This document shows positions 1-12,100 of a stretch of 64,000 bases of DNA, one piece after another. The position numbers and the translations under genes are program-made. This stretch comes from Xanthoparmelia taractica (taxonomy: Eukaryota; Ascomycota; Lecanoromycetes; Lecanorales; Parmeliaceae). The stretch is from NCBI GenBank assembly GCA_033085395.1, contig JANQBS010000033.1:184775-248774 (forward strand), in the 5' to 3' direction. How positions within the stretch are numbered: the stretch's first letter is position 1; each line of letters opens with the position of its first letter. The notes under the pieces were generated by a model. It was not told where the DNA came from, made no database searches, and saw only the letters and a list, made by a program, of their open reading frames with translations.

Positions 1-1812
1 CCAGGGGCCAAACCAAACACACATTCTACACTCACCGCAACTTCAATATCCGTCACACCTGCGAGCCGCGGAGTCAGAGCAACTCCCACGAGGAGCAACA
101 AACTTTCCTACAAGTCCGACTCAAGATCTACATTTCCTAGTGCATCAAGCGTGGCGTCCGGGACCAGGGAAGTGATTAGTACAGCGACAGGATCGCCTGC
201 GCCTACTACTAAGTCATCATCTCGTTTAGATTATGCTCGAACAACAAAAGCAACATCTGGTGGCGTTGAACTATATACTAATCCTACTACCGCAACATCA
301 ACATCCCCTACGAGCTCGGTTGCGGCCGCAGCTTCATCTTCGACCCCAGCGGCGCCGGCAGCAGCGGCAACGCCTGTTCTTACAAGACCCCAGATCGCAG
401 GCGTTACGGTTGCTGGTGTCGGTACCGCTGCCATTGCGCTTGGTCTCTGTTTCTTTTGCTTTTGTCTTCGGAAAAAACGTAGCAAACGACGCAGTGGTTG
501 GTCTTTTGGTGGTGACAAGATAGTAGACAGTCAGGATACTACGCCTGATATGGCTGCCATTGGTGGTCGACAGTTCGAAAATCATCCTCAACCGAGCAGT
601 CCGCCTGCAGTTGAAGCTGCACCCCCACCACGCAGAGAGCTAAGAATAGTCACTCCCTCTACCTCTAGCGACGACGGATGGAATCGCTACCAAAGGAGTA
701 TGAACCCGGATGAGATTGCACTTGCTGTACATCCACCACCACCAAAATCATCGGATCACTCGCCCATTGACCCTATTACTCCAGCAAGCTACCGGACATC
801 CTCACAACTACTCCCTGATAAACCAGCCTATAGCTTGTTCCCTCCACCTCTGCGTATAACTCCACGAAACAGCTCAGCGCCTACAGGTCTCAGACCATCC
901 GGGCCTACCGCTCCGCGACAAGGCGATTCGCCTTACGCTAAATACAGCCCTCGATTTCCGAGCAACATGGACACGAGCCAAGCTCACCTCCAACCTGGAT
1001 CTAGCCGGCAAAGAAGTTTGTCGGATCCATTTTATGATGGTTACAACCGTTCGCCTCCGCAGAACGTAAACCAATCTGTGCAAGGGTCTCGACCGCGGTC
1101 TCCAGGCTCATCTCGCCCAGTCCCCAGCAATTACCCAGGAGCGTGGACTACACCAAATGACTTTGTTCGTAAACCAGTTCCAGCACTGCAATCACCAAGT
1201 GCCAGGGGACTGCGACCGGCGCCATCAAGAACACAGCAACCAAGTCTCCCAAGGCCTTATCCTCCACCGCCACCAATCGAACAGCACTACCTGACAGCCA
1301 TCGAGCGCTCTCGCAGCCGCAAGGATCCTCCAAGGAAGCAAAGTACATCCAGTAGCAGGCTCACACGCTTTTCCAACGGGTCAGAGACCAGCTTCGAAGA
1401 CGCAGACGAAGAGGAAGCCCCACCTGCCCGCAGGTTTCTGTCGCCCGTTGCTGAGTCTCCAGCTCTTAGATCACCTCCTCGCAGCGGAATCACTTATCCC
1501 TCAATCCCAATATCAGCTGCTGAGAGCCCCACTCGAGGTCCACTAAACCCAGCTAGACCTGAGCCGCCCACTCGCTCCGACTCCCTTCTCGCTAAAAGAC
1601 TAGGTGAGCAAAAAGCTAGAGAAATTGCGGGCAGGTTGCAGGGGATGCACCCAGTGGTTAACGAGGATGTCAGGAAGACGGCCAAATGGAAGATCCTCGT
1701 TAGTCCTGGGCTCAACAAGCTTGAGAGCTCTGGATCGCCACAGTCGGCTAAGAGCAACGATAGAACACCGCCGATGAATTCGTCACCCAACGGAAGGGCT
1801 GAGATGAAATGA
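1..1812 (+). CDS. Ser/Thr/Pro-rich single-pass membrane protein, 5' end outside the window
   Basis: The frame is open from base 1 with no stop or obvious start, so the N-terminus lies upstream; the stop is at 1810-1812. About 603 residues are visible. The first ~130 are Ser/Thr-rich, as in O-glycosylated extracellular stalks. One hydrophobic helix (bases ~394-468, containing TVAGVGTAAIALGLCFFCF) is followed by a basic stop-transfer cluster RKKRSKRR. The remaining ~450 residues are a Pro/Ser-rich, low-complexity, presumably cytoplasmic tail with many SP and PP motifs. The architecture resembles fungal cell-surface sensor or Mid2/WSC-like proteins, but no WSC Cys motif is visible because the ectodomain is cut off. 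The function is not recognised. Confidence 0.8.
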   Translation, partial: PGAKPNTHSTLTATSISVTPASRGVRATPTRSNKLSYKSDSRSTFPSASSVASGTREVISTATGSPAPTTKSSSRLDYARTTKATSGGVELYTNPTTATSTSPTSSVAAAASSSTPAAPAAAATPVLTRPQIAGVTVAGVGTAAIALGLCFFCFCLRKKRSKRRSGWSFGGDKIVDSQDTTPDMAAIGGRQFENHPQPSSPPAVEAAPPPRRELRIVTPSTSSDDGWNRYQRSMNPDEIALAVHPPPPKSSDHSPIDPITPASYRTSSQLLPDKPAYSLFPPPLRITPRNSSAPTGLRPSGPTAPRQGDSPYAKYSPRFPSNMDTSQAHLQPGSSRQRSLSDPFYDGYNRSPPQNVNQSVQGSRPRSPGSSRPVPSNYPGAWTTPNDFVRKPVPALQSPSARGLRPAPSRTQQPSLPRPYPPPPPIEQHYLTAIERSRSRKDPPRKQSTSSSRLTRFSNGSETSFEDADEEEAPPARRFLSPVAESPALRSPPRSGITYPSIPISAAESPTRGPLNPARPEPPTRSDSLLAKRLGEQKAREIAGRLQGMHPVVNEDVRKTAKWKILVSPGLNKLESSGSPQSAKSNDRTPPMNSSPNGRAEMK

Positions 1813-3432
1813 GATGTAATGATTGCACGAATAACGATCTTTGTCCATATACTACATTGGATTGGCACTTCGAATCATCTGATCAAGGACTGTACTAAGC
1901 ATAGCGAATTTGAATCTTCTTTGCGCTTTCTTTTACGCCTTTCGTGGCACATTATCGCCCGCTCATCTGTTTTCTGTGTGTTTAAAATTATACCATGTAC
2001 GAGATTAGCCATCAATTTACCACGACAGCGTTTTAGCTGTCTAGAGTCATAACCATGTCGAGGATCGAACGTCGATTTCCAATACTACTGAACACAGGGC
2101 TATCCTTCGCCGGCCAACAATAGACTCTTGTGTCAGAAGCAATCTCCCAACACTGCCTCTACATATCTCACCCTAGATAGTGGAAGGCAGGGATTGACCC
2201 GTAATTGGGAACTTGACAGACCTGGGAGAATTACTCAAGGCGTCCCATTGAAGCTCAAGTATACTTGAGGTTTGACTCTAACTCGTACTACTACGTTAGA
2301 AGCATCCAGCCGTTACTGATCTCAGGGCAAAAATAGGCAAAGGTCGTATTTCTTGTAGAAACGGAACTTTCTTCCCAAAGTATGGGGTGTTCTATAGATG
2401 TGAACCTTATTGGTTGTTATTTACTATATAATCTATACATTTGGATTTTTTAACAAGAAATTAATAGATTGAAGCACCCTAAAACGGTTGTAGTGCAACG
2501 AGGTTTGACGTGTGACTGCACCTTACCATCTAGAGGTGTCCGCCAGCCAGACGAAGCGCAGGGAGGCAAGATGTGGTAATTCCCTCGCGGCAAGCAGAAA
2601 GGGTGAGCCGACGAAGCAGCGTCCACTTCTTATATTTGCTATGTATCAATGAAATAGACAAGTTTTTGAGCGATTGGCAGAGGTTGTTTCCCGGCTTGAG
2701 ATCGCGGGCTTGAAGGCAGCAGTTGATTCCTCGCGCGGCAGATTGTTTGCCAGTGGGAGGTGGATTTGGAGGCATCAAGGGCGTCAGGATGGGTCGACTG
2801 GTCCTGGTCATAATCTTGGTTCGATCCAATGGATAGGGTTCATGCAGACTTGATCCTCCGGCTTGAACAATGTAATAGTGGTCTGTGCAAATAGATGACA
2901 AGTATTCATCACAAAGACAGTGGGACATAGACTTGCTGGACAATTGAACGAGCAGAAACTTATCTCATAAGTGCAGTCCTGTGATGAGACACTCATGTGC
3001 TTACCATATAGTATTTGCAAGCAAACCGACTCGATACTCCATGCCAAAACCCATTGCTTTCACCCCAAATATGCATCGTTGATTTCATCATGTTGCAATG
3101 CTTCCTAAGTATGGTTTCAAGCTGCATTGCAGCAGAATCATTCTTGTGTCTCGGCGGTAAGGCTTTGCGTTCGTTTCTTTCTGCCTCTTTCCTCTGTTCA
3201 TGACCTTTCCATCTGGTCATGACCTTGTCCAACACGTTTTAGCGACTGAAAACATTATTCCATAGCATTTATAAATTGTAGCTATTTCATCTACACCCTT
3301 GAATTATTTCAAAGCTATGAGTGATACGACCGAAGGCTGATGACGGTTAGATACGGCTCAATACTCATCCTCTCAGCGATCCTTGTCCACCTCTTCCTCC
3401 TTGACTTTATCCTCTTCAGTCCCCTCACAGGG
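1813..3432. other. Intergenic, no gene seen
   Basis: About 1.6 kb without a convincing gene. Short open frames occur on the minus strand (2530-3235), but they match no family I recognise, overlap one another and have no splice logic joining them. There is no tRNA: a GGTTCGATCC box-B-like string at ~2818 lacks a paired T stem. Confidence 0.5.
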
Positions 3433-3972
3433 ATGCCTCCGAAGCCCAGACTCAATGTGCACAGTTTCCCTAGGCCACCACTCGTCGAAAAAACACCCCG
3501 CCATCTTCAGGTCAAATGGCGAGACCGGACGATTGTTGATACCCAGGACGCCTACTGGGTTCTGGAGACCACGCATCCTCCCAGTAAGCTGTCTGAAGCT
3601 GTTCTACCAAACTCAAGGAATTCCGATTACTGATGTCGCCCAGCATACTACATAGCCCGAACGGCCTTCACCATCCCCCTCCACCCTTCTCCCCATACGT
3701 CCTTCTGCGAATGGAAAGGGCGCGCCACATACTGGAACCTCCAATCCCCTGACGAAGACAAAGAGCTAGTAGAGAACAGGGCATGGAGTTATGAATCTCC
3801 CACCAAGGGTTTTGTAGCCATCAAAGGTTTCGTTTCCTTGTATGCGGGGCCCTGGGATTGCTATGTGGACGGCGAGAAAGTCGAGCCACAGCCCGGGGAC
3901 TTTTATGGGGGCTGGGTTACGAGTGATATTGAGGGAAGGGTTAAGGGGGGCCCGGGAACCTGGGGCTGGTAA
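3433..3972 (+). CDS. DUF427 domain protein
   Basis: Two exons, 3433-3583 and 3644-3972, joined across a 60-nt intron (GTAAGC..CCCAG) that contains an in-frame stop. The splice restores VLETTHPP-TYYIA, the DUF427 signature, followed by FCEWKGRATYW, AWSYESP, GFVAIKGFVSLY and WDCYVDGE. The family is small single-domain proteins of unproven biochemical role, found in bacteria and fungi. The start at MPPKPRLNVHSF is preferred. An in-frame ATG at 3340 would add a hydrophobic leader that family members lack, as I remember them. The product is 159 residues and ends PGTWGW. No gene partner nearby suggests a role. Confidence 0.88.
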
Positions 3973-4731
3973 ATAAATGGGATGGACCATCTTCCATTGT
4001 GGGGGCCAGAGTATTAGGAGATTGTCAAGAAAGAAAAAGACAGTACTACTTACAGAACATTACATTTTACAAGAGGGCTGTTCATAAGTGCTTGTGTTGT
4101 TGTCGACGGCAATGATTCATAATCTTTCTTGCTTCGTACTTCTGGCAGCAAATATCTAAGCAGATGACTCGCAAGACACCAGTCTGAGAAGGAAGGACAC
4201 TCGAAGCTTGGTGGACAAAGTCCAGTATATCCGACGACCGAAAAGCGCCCGCTTTCCCAGCTGTCCAAGCATCAACAAGTATTGTAAACGTTCAGAAGGG
4301 AAAGGCGTACTAGCTAATTGGTCCGCCCTGGGGGGAGAGTTTGAGCAGTCCGTAATTTGCTGTTTGAGCATTGTATTTTCTATTGGCCTTTTATGATGAG
4401 GAAGGGGTTGGTCACAGATTTGTAGTTTCTGACTTCTGATACTCAACACTGTATGCTTCCCTAAGTGGACTCGTAAGCGTAGCATAAGCTGTTGAAGAAA
4501 CGTATCATTCACGACTGGGTGACTTGAAGGTAACTTGATTGGCGCTAAAATCGGCTAGCCTCACGTGACTTGCGCTACTTCAGACGGCCATTTCCAACCT
4601 CGAACCTCCTCATTGAGAGATCGTCACCATATCAAAAGCCAGCTGCACATCGTCCATCTCGGTCGCTCGACTATTCTATTGATAATAAACTTCATCTGGT
4701 GCCCAAAGAGTCTCCATACACAACTCTCACA
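3973..4731. other. Intergenic; contains the VMA3 promoter
   Basis: No gene recognised. The stretch lies between the DUF427 stop and the VMA3 start and presumably holds the VMA3 promoter and 5' leader. The segment just before the ATG (about 4660-4731) is pyrimidine-rich. Confidence 0.4.
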
Positions 4732-5614
4732 ATGTCTTCAGTGTCTTCAGATCTCTGGTACGTTGTAGAGCCTTTTCCTTTTCCTACCTACCTGTCCGTG
4801 GGGCGAAGAGCTTAATGAAGCTTGCATTCCTCCCTATACGACGTCGTGCTCGCAAAAATATACTTTCGAGGCCATTTACTGACAAATATAGTCCCGTATA
4901 CGCTGTCAGTACCCTATCCTTATTCCGAGCCAGTCAGAGCTCGGGCTCCGCTGGAGCTCTCTACTGTTCCTTGTCGAAGATCACCAAGTTGACAGCGCAC
5001 AACAGCCATTTTTCGGTGCGATGGGATGCACCTCTGCCATCGTCTTCACCTGCTTCGGCGCTGCGTACGGAACTGCCAAATCCGGCGTTGGTATCTCAGC
5101 AATGGGAGTCCTGCGACCTGATTTGATTGTCAAGAGTACGCTTCCTAACTTGCGACACTGAGCGCAGGAGACAAGAGATGGGGACTGACAAGTCCTACCA
5201 GACATCGTCCCCGTTATCATGGCTGGTATCATCGGCATCTACGGCCTCGTCGTCTCCGTGCTCATCTCGGACGGCCTCAAGCAAGAAATGGCCCTCTATA
5301 CCGGCTTCATCCAATTAGGCGCCGGTCTTAGTGTTGGCTTGGCTGGTCTCGCTGCTGGGTATGTAAAGAAAGAATTTCTCCTGCCCCTTATCCCTCCTCC
5401 CCTGAGGAAACCGGCGCATGGATGCATGCTTACTCTGACGCCTAGTTTCGCTATTGGCATTGTGGGTGACGCAGGTGTCCGTGGCACCGCCCAGCAGCCT
5501 AGGCTCTTCGTCGGCATGATTTTGATTCTAATTTTCGCCGAAGTGCTGGGTCTGTACGGATTGATTGTCGCCTTACTTATGAACTCTAAGGGCACGCAGG
5601 ATGTAGCATGTTAG
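4732..5614 (+). CDS. vma3: V-type ATPase proteolipid subunit c
   Basis: Membrane c-ring subunit of the vacuolar H+-ATPase, which carries protons across the vacuolar and endosomal membrane. Five exons: 4732-4757, 4892-4904 (only 13 nt), 5006-5135, 5202-5358, 5446-5614; 164 residues. The N-terminus reads [20 protein letters not shown]. Four transmembrane helices follow, with [40 protein letters not shown] and [10 protein letters not shown]. The essential helix-4 Glu lies in [12 protein letters not shown]. The CPVYAPFFGA start and QDVAC end identify subunit c (Vma3) rather than c' (Vma11) or c''. Without the 13-nt exon the N-terminus cannot be joined in frame. Introns 1-4 are 134, 101, 66 and 87 nt. 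Confidence 0.95.
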
Positions 5615-6202
5615 CTGCATTTAGGCAAGTTACCGCAGGTTCGCCGAAAACGACAGTCGAAAATTATGGACACGGATTAGGCTCTCGATCACCTTCACCA
5701 CAATGTATGAAAATAAGGAGAGTATTGCCATGGTAGTGGGAGGAGACGGGAAGTGGACTATGTCATTTTTGGCGTTTTGTGTGTGCAATAGATTGATGCG
5801 GTAGATAAGGGGCTGGAAAGCTGATTCTCTTAGCGAAACATTCCTCGTCTTGCCCACACATGTGTGCTGTTCTAGGACCTCTCCAGCAGGAAGAGTCCTG
5901 TTTCCACCCAGAAACACGAGCGACGTTTTCTTCTAGCTCAGCGAGAAAGTGGCAGTAGCTGGTGGGAATGGCTTGGGTACGAGTACCAGAGCTCCTAAAT
6001 AGGGGCATAAAAATTTCGCTCAACTCCGCCAATTCCAGCTCCCTAAGGAAGGATCGAAGTACAGGTCGCAGACAATAAAAAAAAGTCGTACCAAGCCCTC
6101 GTCTAGCTCTCCAGGAACGTCCTGCACAATCCTCTTTACCTCGATGATGAGCACTACATACTGCCATTCCGGGTTGCATAAGTCAATGACGAACCCACAT
6201 GC
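5615..6202. other. Convergent 3' ends, no gene seen
   Basis: Lies between the VMA3 stop and the stop of the minus-strand mS38-like gene. It should hold both 3' UTRs. An open minus-strand frame (5763-6179) has no recognisable content. Confidence 0.4.
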
Positions 6203-7413
6203 TCATGTTCTATCCAACCTTCTCCTCAAATTCTTCGTCCTCTTCATTAATTTCTTATATTTATGCTTCTTCATCTTCAACTTTCGTTGCCTCTTCACGC
6301 TGATGGCCTGCCATATTTCGCCGTCACTTGACCTATCCATATACTGTGTTTGCCTTTCCCGCATCCGTCCCAGGAATGGCTGGCCCCGCGGTGCCGGTGG
6401 CAAATATACACCCTTATCCCCCTCAATAAAGCCTGGACTTTCCATGATTGGGGTGGTGTGCATCTTGTAGGATCTACGGCCACTGCGATACGTATTTTCC
6501 TGTATGCTGAGGGTCGTGGTGAAGGTTTTTTGCAAAACGACTGACTCCGACTGGCGTTCCGCTGGCATAGGACTTTCTTGTGGAGCTTCTTTGGGGAGAG
6601 TAGAATCTGTTGGAATAGGCGGTGGTGGTCTCACGTAAGGCCGGAATTTGTTGACAAGCTCTTGCAAATTGATGTGGAATGTTTTAGCTGGCAGATCGAG
6701 ATGGTGAGGAGACTGGTCAGTATTAGGAGGTGACGCCTGGGTGACGGCAGCACGAAGATGAACTTGTTCTTGTGTCATGTGCTGAGAGGCTTGACTTTGG
6801 GCCCCCGAGGCAGCATTCTCGGATGTATCGGCGACGGATGATAGGGTGTAGATGACACCTGTTGGTTTGTGATTTGGCGTCGGTTTTGGGTCAAATATCG
6901 AAGAAAACGCAGCAGTAGAAGACTCCGGCGGTATAGGCATTGTGACGGATATGGGCCTGTGTAACGAGAAGAAATTTGACATGTGAACATCTAGGCCCTC
7001 GTTAGCTAGGCGCTTACCGACCGCAAAAGATGGGAAGCCATAGAAGCCATACCAACGGCAAGCAAGTGGTTCGTCTTAGGCACACTTGGGAGGTTGAATG
7101 TCGACTCATTGCTGCCCTTCCCTGCCATGTCGAGTATGCCATCTTTCGACTTTCGTTTGCTGATACGGGTGCTAGGGCGTTTCTCTGCGTTTGCCTTGAT
7201 TGCGGGCTTAGAGTCTTTGCTGGGGGTATCAGAGGGAGTAGTAATTGTCCGACTCTCATCTTTAGGTGAGCTTGGGGTCTTGGACGACGAGTGTTTGCGC
7301 TGGTGAACATTTGCGGGTAATCGGTGTGGTGGGGATATTCTGGAAAGGGTAGAGCATGATAGGCATGTCCAGGTATTTCGGCGAACAAACTCGCTCGAGT
7401 AAAGCGACAGCAT
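6203..7413 (-). CDS. Mitochondrial small-subunit protein mS38 / Cox24-AURKAIP1 family
   Basis: Two exons, 7413-7053 and 6990-6203, giving 382 residues. The intron 6991-7052 uses GTATGG..CCTAG with a GCTAAC branch site. The family is defined by a short, very basic C-terminal domain, here SVKRQRKLKMKKHKYKKLMK then RTKNLRRRLDR, which in yeast Cox24/Qri5 and human AURKAIP1 sits in the mitoribosomal small subunit and affects COX1 expression. The N-terminus is rich in Arg, Ser and hydroxylated residues with almost no acids, fitting a mitochondrial presequence. The middle is low-complexity. A stronger-looking donor GTAAGC lies inside the chosen intron, but it would leave an intron of only 27 nt. The domain call is firm; the splice choice is moderate. 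Confidence 0.85.
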
Positions 7414-7887
7414 CTTAGTGCCCTCACAATAAACCAGATTGGTCTCTAATCATGCCTGTTCTGGTGTGCTTTTGCCGTCGATAAGATGATGGCATAATGG
7501 TGTAGAGACAGGTTCAAGGCAATGACCGTTTCACTCTACGGTGGTCATATCAAGCCAAGACGAAACTTCGGATCCAGTCTACCGTGAACAGGAACCGTAT
7601 TCAGACTTTCAATATACTTCAGTACATACACACGGTTTTACTCCTTTAAAATACCCGCCTTCAGCTATATTCCCGCCCCAAAACTATCCACAAACGAGTA
7701 GACATCCTGTGCAAACCCTGAACGCTCATCTCCCATCTATAACAGGAAGAACATGCGTTGAATGAATTAGAACATGACAACGAGATTAGTGTACGCTAAA
7801 GATATACCCGAGGGCACATAGCATCATGAAGGAGGTGGTTTGAGTCTTTATCGTAAGCCATCAGATTTATGGAGACTTTGTCCGTCA
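7414..7887. other. Intergenic between two minus-strand genes
   Basis: 3' region of the G-alpha gene and promoter of the mS38-like gene. No coding or RNA gene seen. Confidence 0.4.
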
Positions 7888-9135
7888 TCATAGAATCAGC
7901 GTCGTGAGGTTGCTTTGTATTATGGTGTCCTGCACGCTTTGCATGGTAAGCTTCAGCAGGTTGGTGTCTGTGGCATTGGTGAAATGAACATATATTTCCC
8001 GGTCCTCCGTGCGGTTGAGAGCTCGAAATTTATTTGCGAAGTATTCAGAAGCGGCCTTGTAGTCGTTGGACGCTCCAGTATAATCTGGGAAGTAGTCGCT
8101 GACAGGCTTTTCAGCAATTTTTTCCTTGAAAAGGTCCGTTTTGTTGAGGAAAAGGATGATTGAGGAACTCTTGAACCAAGTTAGGCTCATTATAGACTCG
8201 AAGAGAAGCAACGCTTCCTGCATTTGGTTCTGCGAGACCGCGCTGAGTCAATGTACTGTAAAGAGAATAGATAATTCGGAGTAAAGCACATACGGCGGTC
8301 TTGTCTTCAACCAGGCATTGGTCGTAGCCACTTAACGCGGCAACAAACATGAGACAGTGGACTCCTTCAAAACAATGGACCCACTTTTTCCGCTCCGACC
8401 GTTGGCCTCCGACATCAAACATGTGGTAATTGAGCTGTCCGAGTTCGAAGAGGGTTTCAGTAATACCAGTTGTGCGGAGACGAGAGCGTAAGACGTCCTG
8501 GTCGCTAGGTAAGTAGTCTCTTGCGAATAGTCGATCTATATTGGAGTAATAGCTATGACTTGTCAGCATTTCAAACAATTGAGGCACTAGAACATCAATT
8601 TACTATTGTATGTTATCGTGGAGGGCATATTCATTGCCACGTCTTATGCACTTTTGAACGGCCTCATCCTCCCATAAGCCTTTCATAGCCATTTGGCATT
8701 GCGTTGGAAAAGAGTCGTCAGGACCAATGTCAGCAGCAGACGCTATGATACGCTCGTACTCCTGGTCCAACATTAGCATAAACACATACATGGAGACTAC
8801 AGATATGGATGTACCGAAGACTTTTCGTTCTGGTATTCCAGGCCAAGCTCCCGCATTTCTTCTGCAATGATCTTGAATGCGACTATCATGTTTGAAAATA
8901 TGACTTGACGAACTTCCTTTCGCTCATCGAGGCGAAACCCTTCAGAATATATGATACGCATTTGCTTCAAAATTGTTGACTTTCCAGACTCGCCAGCTCC
9001 CAGAAGCAGTATTTTGACTTGTCTTGCTTGCGTTTTCTTGTCCTTCCGGATCATCTTTTCAATCTCCAAGTTTTTTTTCCTCTCTTCGCTCGTCGAGCGC
9101 GCGAGACCATTGCCTCCAGATTTCGGAAAGCACAT
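7888..9135 (-). CDS. Heterotrimeric G-protein alpha subunit (resembles fungal group II)
   Basis: Membrane-associated GTPase that relays signals from GPCRs. Exons 9135-8815, 8761-8604, 8552-8294 and 8229-7888; 359 residues. Motifs in order: P-loop GAGESGKS at residues 46-53, switch I region with [10 protein letters not shown], switch [15 protein letters not shown] with the catalytic Gln, base-recognition NKTD, and TNAT in place of the common TCAT. The start chosen is MCFPKSG at 9135. Two upstream in-frame ATGs at 9198 and 9144 would mask the N-terminal MCF typical of GNA-2-like subunits. There is no Gly2 for N-myristoylation; Cys2 could be palmitoylated. The C-terminus LTTLIL lacks the Cys of pertussis-toxin-sensitive subunits. 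The four-exon model closes in frame throughout. Confidence 0.95.
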
Positions 9136-12100
9136 ATTGAATACCATGGGGCCAATTATGGTCTCAACGTTTGATTCCGAATCACGTGAGGAGAGCAAGC
9201 TGAGGAAGAATCAGCGTTAGCCAGAACAAGAGGTTAGAAGAAATTAGAAAGAATCGCAAGAAAGACTTTGACTGGCAAGCCAAGCCCTGATCTCCGATCA
9301 TGTGAGCTCACCTCTTCTGATTATGTAGGATGAAGTCCTCACGCAGCGGAGAGATAGCTCGGATGAACACCCACCTCGTCAATGTCTGATATCAAGGTAG
9401 GACGCTCCGTGGCTTTCGAACCAGGCAGGCAAGGTGGTATCGTAAATGCAGCAATAAAAGAACGCTTCTCTGTAGCACACATATGATATGAGCAGGCGGC
9501 TCTGATGTTCAAGTCTTTTTTGTCGATGATTGCCAGCAGAACAGTTTTTAGGGTGTCATTGCGCATTTGGCTCCACACGAACAGGATGATAGCGCCCGTG
9601 CCGTAACAACGATTTGGGTACGTACACAACGTGGTCCAATAAAACGATATGTCTCCAGGGCGCCGGCGGCAGCTATTCTTGTGCTTCACGATCTGAATGC
9701 CTTCCTTCTCTTGATTGATTCGTATTTCGCTCTAGTGTGTACCTCGGACCTCTTTTGAAGTCCGGGAGGCGGGTGAAGAGGACGTATTCCGATCAGTGAA
9801 AGGTCCAGGCAGGCAATCCGACGCCGATGTTCCTTTACCGTGCTCTCACAACTCGGCCAACAGCTGGATTGGAAGCAAAGAATAGGTTAATGATGCTTGA
9901 GATGAGGTTGAGAAGGTTCAGTTTTCAGCCGACTTCTGTTTTACTTGTGCAAGAGGGGCGGAGACTGGAAAAGGAATAGAGGATGATTGTTCAGCCGTTT
10001 GAAGCCATTTGCCCGCAAATGGAGATATATTATTGGGGAGGTGGGTAAAGGTTGGCTGACGTGCAGCGAGCCGTGTTTGTAATTACTAAGGTAATCTAAA
10101 GTAGGCTAAGGTATATAACGTAAGGTATACCTTACTCCCCTAAAAGTACCTCAGTACCTTACTTTAGCGGACAGCTTCTTCGCAACTTCGCTATAAGCTA
10201 ACGAGATCTGGTAAGGTGGTTTCAGAAATTTATTTCAGCTTCGACTCCCTCGACTCCTTCCTGCCCCTGCTCCAACATAGGCCCGACACTGGCTTTGCAG
10301 CTCACCAATGCCAATTGGCACATCATTAAGGCTTTCCTCTCCTATAAATCGAGCGTCGACAGAGCTCATAAAGTAGTGCCTTAGCGCCTGCTGAGCCTCC
10401 AGCGTGCCAGACTTACTTCAATGAGGTCCTGTCATTCAAAGCAAAATCAAGAAACAACCTTAGCAATCGTAATATCTGCTCCGAATGCACAGCAACATAC
10501 CTTCATTTAGCCCTTGTCTGTTACTGCAACTACTTTTCGGTTCATCAATGGACCGATCTGAGGTCTTGAGAACCAGGATTGCGTCTTCGTCTTTTGCCAC
10601 TCACTTTAGTCCAAATCTTCCTCTCCCGGTATAGCACTGACCATCAAGAATAGGAATACTAGTCTTTGTTACTAAACCGCTTCTGGATTATATGCTGCCA
10701 GTAGCGGCGCTGACTCGTCGGCTGAGACGAGGCAGGCCATTGTCACAAAGATTTCTCCATTGAAAGCATTCAATCGTACCTCAAGATGGTGAAATCCAAG
10801 CGAAGGAAGGCTTTAGGTTGGAACAGCAGCTACAGGATAACGCGAACTGTATCATTTTTGATCATCGTCTGGGCCCAAAGAGGCCCATGTTGACAAGGCC
10901 GTCTCATGACTTGGAACAGTACCAGTGACGGGGACATGCTTGGTCTCTGTTGCCCATCTAACAAGTCCGAGGCTCCAGGACAGATCATTAAGAAGCGTCG
11001 AGTGCAGCCGAGATGCACTTCTATACTTTCCCCAACTCGGATTGTCATTCTCGCATGGACTATACTATTCTACTCACCTGTCTGCCAGAGAAGTAACCCC
11101 ACTTGTGTTTCAGGTCCTATGACAAGATTAGGTATCTATCATCGAGATTTGAATCTGATAATCTACCCGCCGCTCGCGTTCGCTTGCTCGCTCCTGTCTT
11201 TGTTTCGGGGCCCGGTAAGCACTACGTCCCCAGCCATATTACGCTGCCTACGAGACTTTTGATCAATTGATCATGATAATCACGCAGTTTCACGTATCTC
11301 TATAGCCAAGAGCAGCAGGCTTCTAGGTTAGCTTTTTGCGGAACCGGTAAAACTCAGTGCTACCCTCTTGCACTGTAAGTATTTCGACGTACGGCCTTGC
11401 CAGACTCAGGTGTGGGTATCCTGTTGTATAATGCGACGAGCCCACTTTCATGGCTGTTGTGACTTTTCTGACATATCGTTGTGAGCGGAGGAATCCACTT
11501 GACACCGCGGGCCTTTCGAAGCCCATGGCAACGATTGTGCAGTTTCCTGGCCACCACCATGGGCGGCCCAAAGCATGCACAAATCAACAGTATTTGTGAT
11601 CAGGTCTCTTTTTACATTGGTTTATATGGTGGCATTGCTTGAGTTGATCAGGATTTGGGTTGCAGCAATCCTTTCGGTGCTTATCTCCGAACTGTCAAGT
11701 ATTCAAATGTTTATTCACTACCAGATGTCAAGTGCCGACAAGTTGCAAGCCTCATTGTCAACGATATCGGAGTATTCCGGCGCACAGCGTTCTGCTTCAG
11801 CACTTTGCGAGAGCCCAAAGTATTTTGCTGGGTAGTCGTACTCTTAACGGACAGGTTCGGGGATCTCTTACAGGTCCGACGCTGTTAGCGCTTTGGGGAT
11901 AGTGGATATTATTATCGAATGGGAGTGAAGCGATGCACTTAGAAGTTGAAACATCCTCACCGCAATTGTTTGTCATGGCCTTCCAAAAGGTGGTGGCGAA
12001 GATGTCCCCCCCAATTGATGAGGGCCAAAGAATCGCTTGCGGACGGCGCTAGAATAGCTTAGGCGGGGGGTTTGGGAGGGGTGCGGCGCATGATTTGGTA

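Noticed and set aside
2800..2840. tRNA-like box B GGTTCGATCC
   Set aside because: The flanking bases do not form a T stem, and no A box or acceptor stem is found at the right distance.
2530..3235. Overlapping minus-strand open frames
   Set aside because: No recognised domain, no splice sites that join them, and composition like surrounding non-coding DNA.
5763..6179. 138-residue minus-strand open frame
   Set aside because: Lies in the convergent 3' region; no family resemblance.
9339..9689. Minus-strand open frame upstream of the G-alpha gene
   Set aside because: Probably part of the long 5' leader; low-complexity content and no recognised motif.
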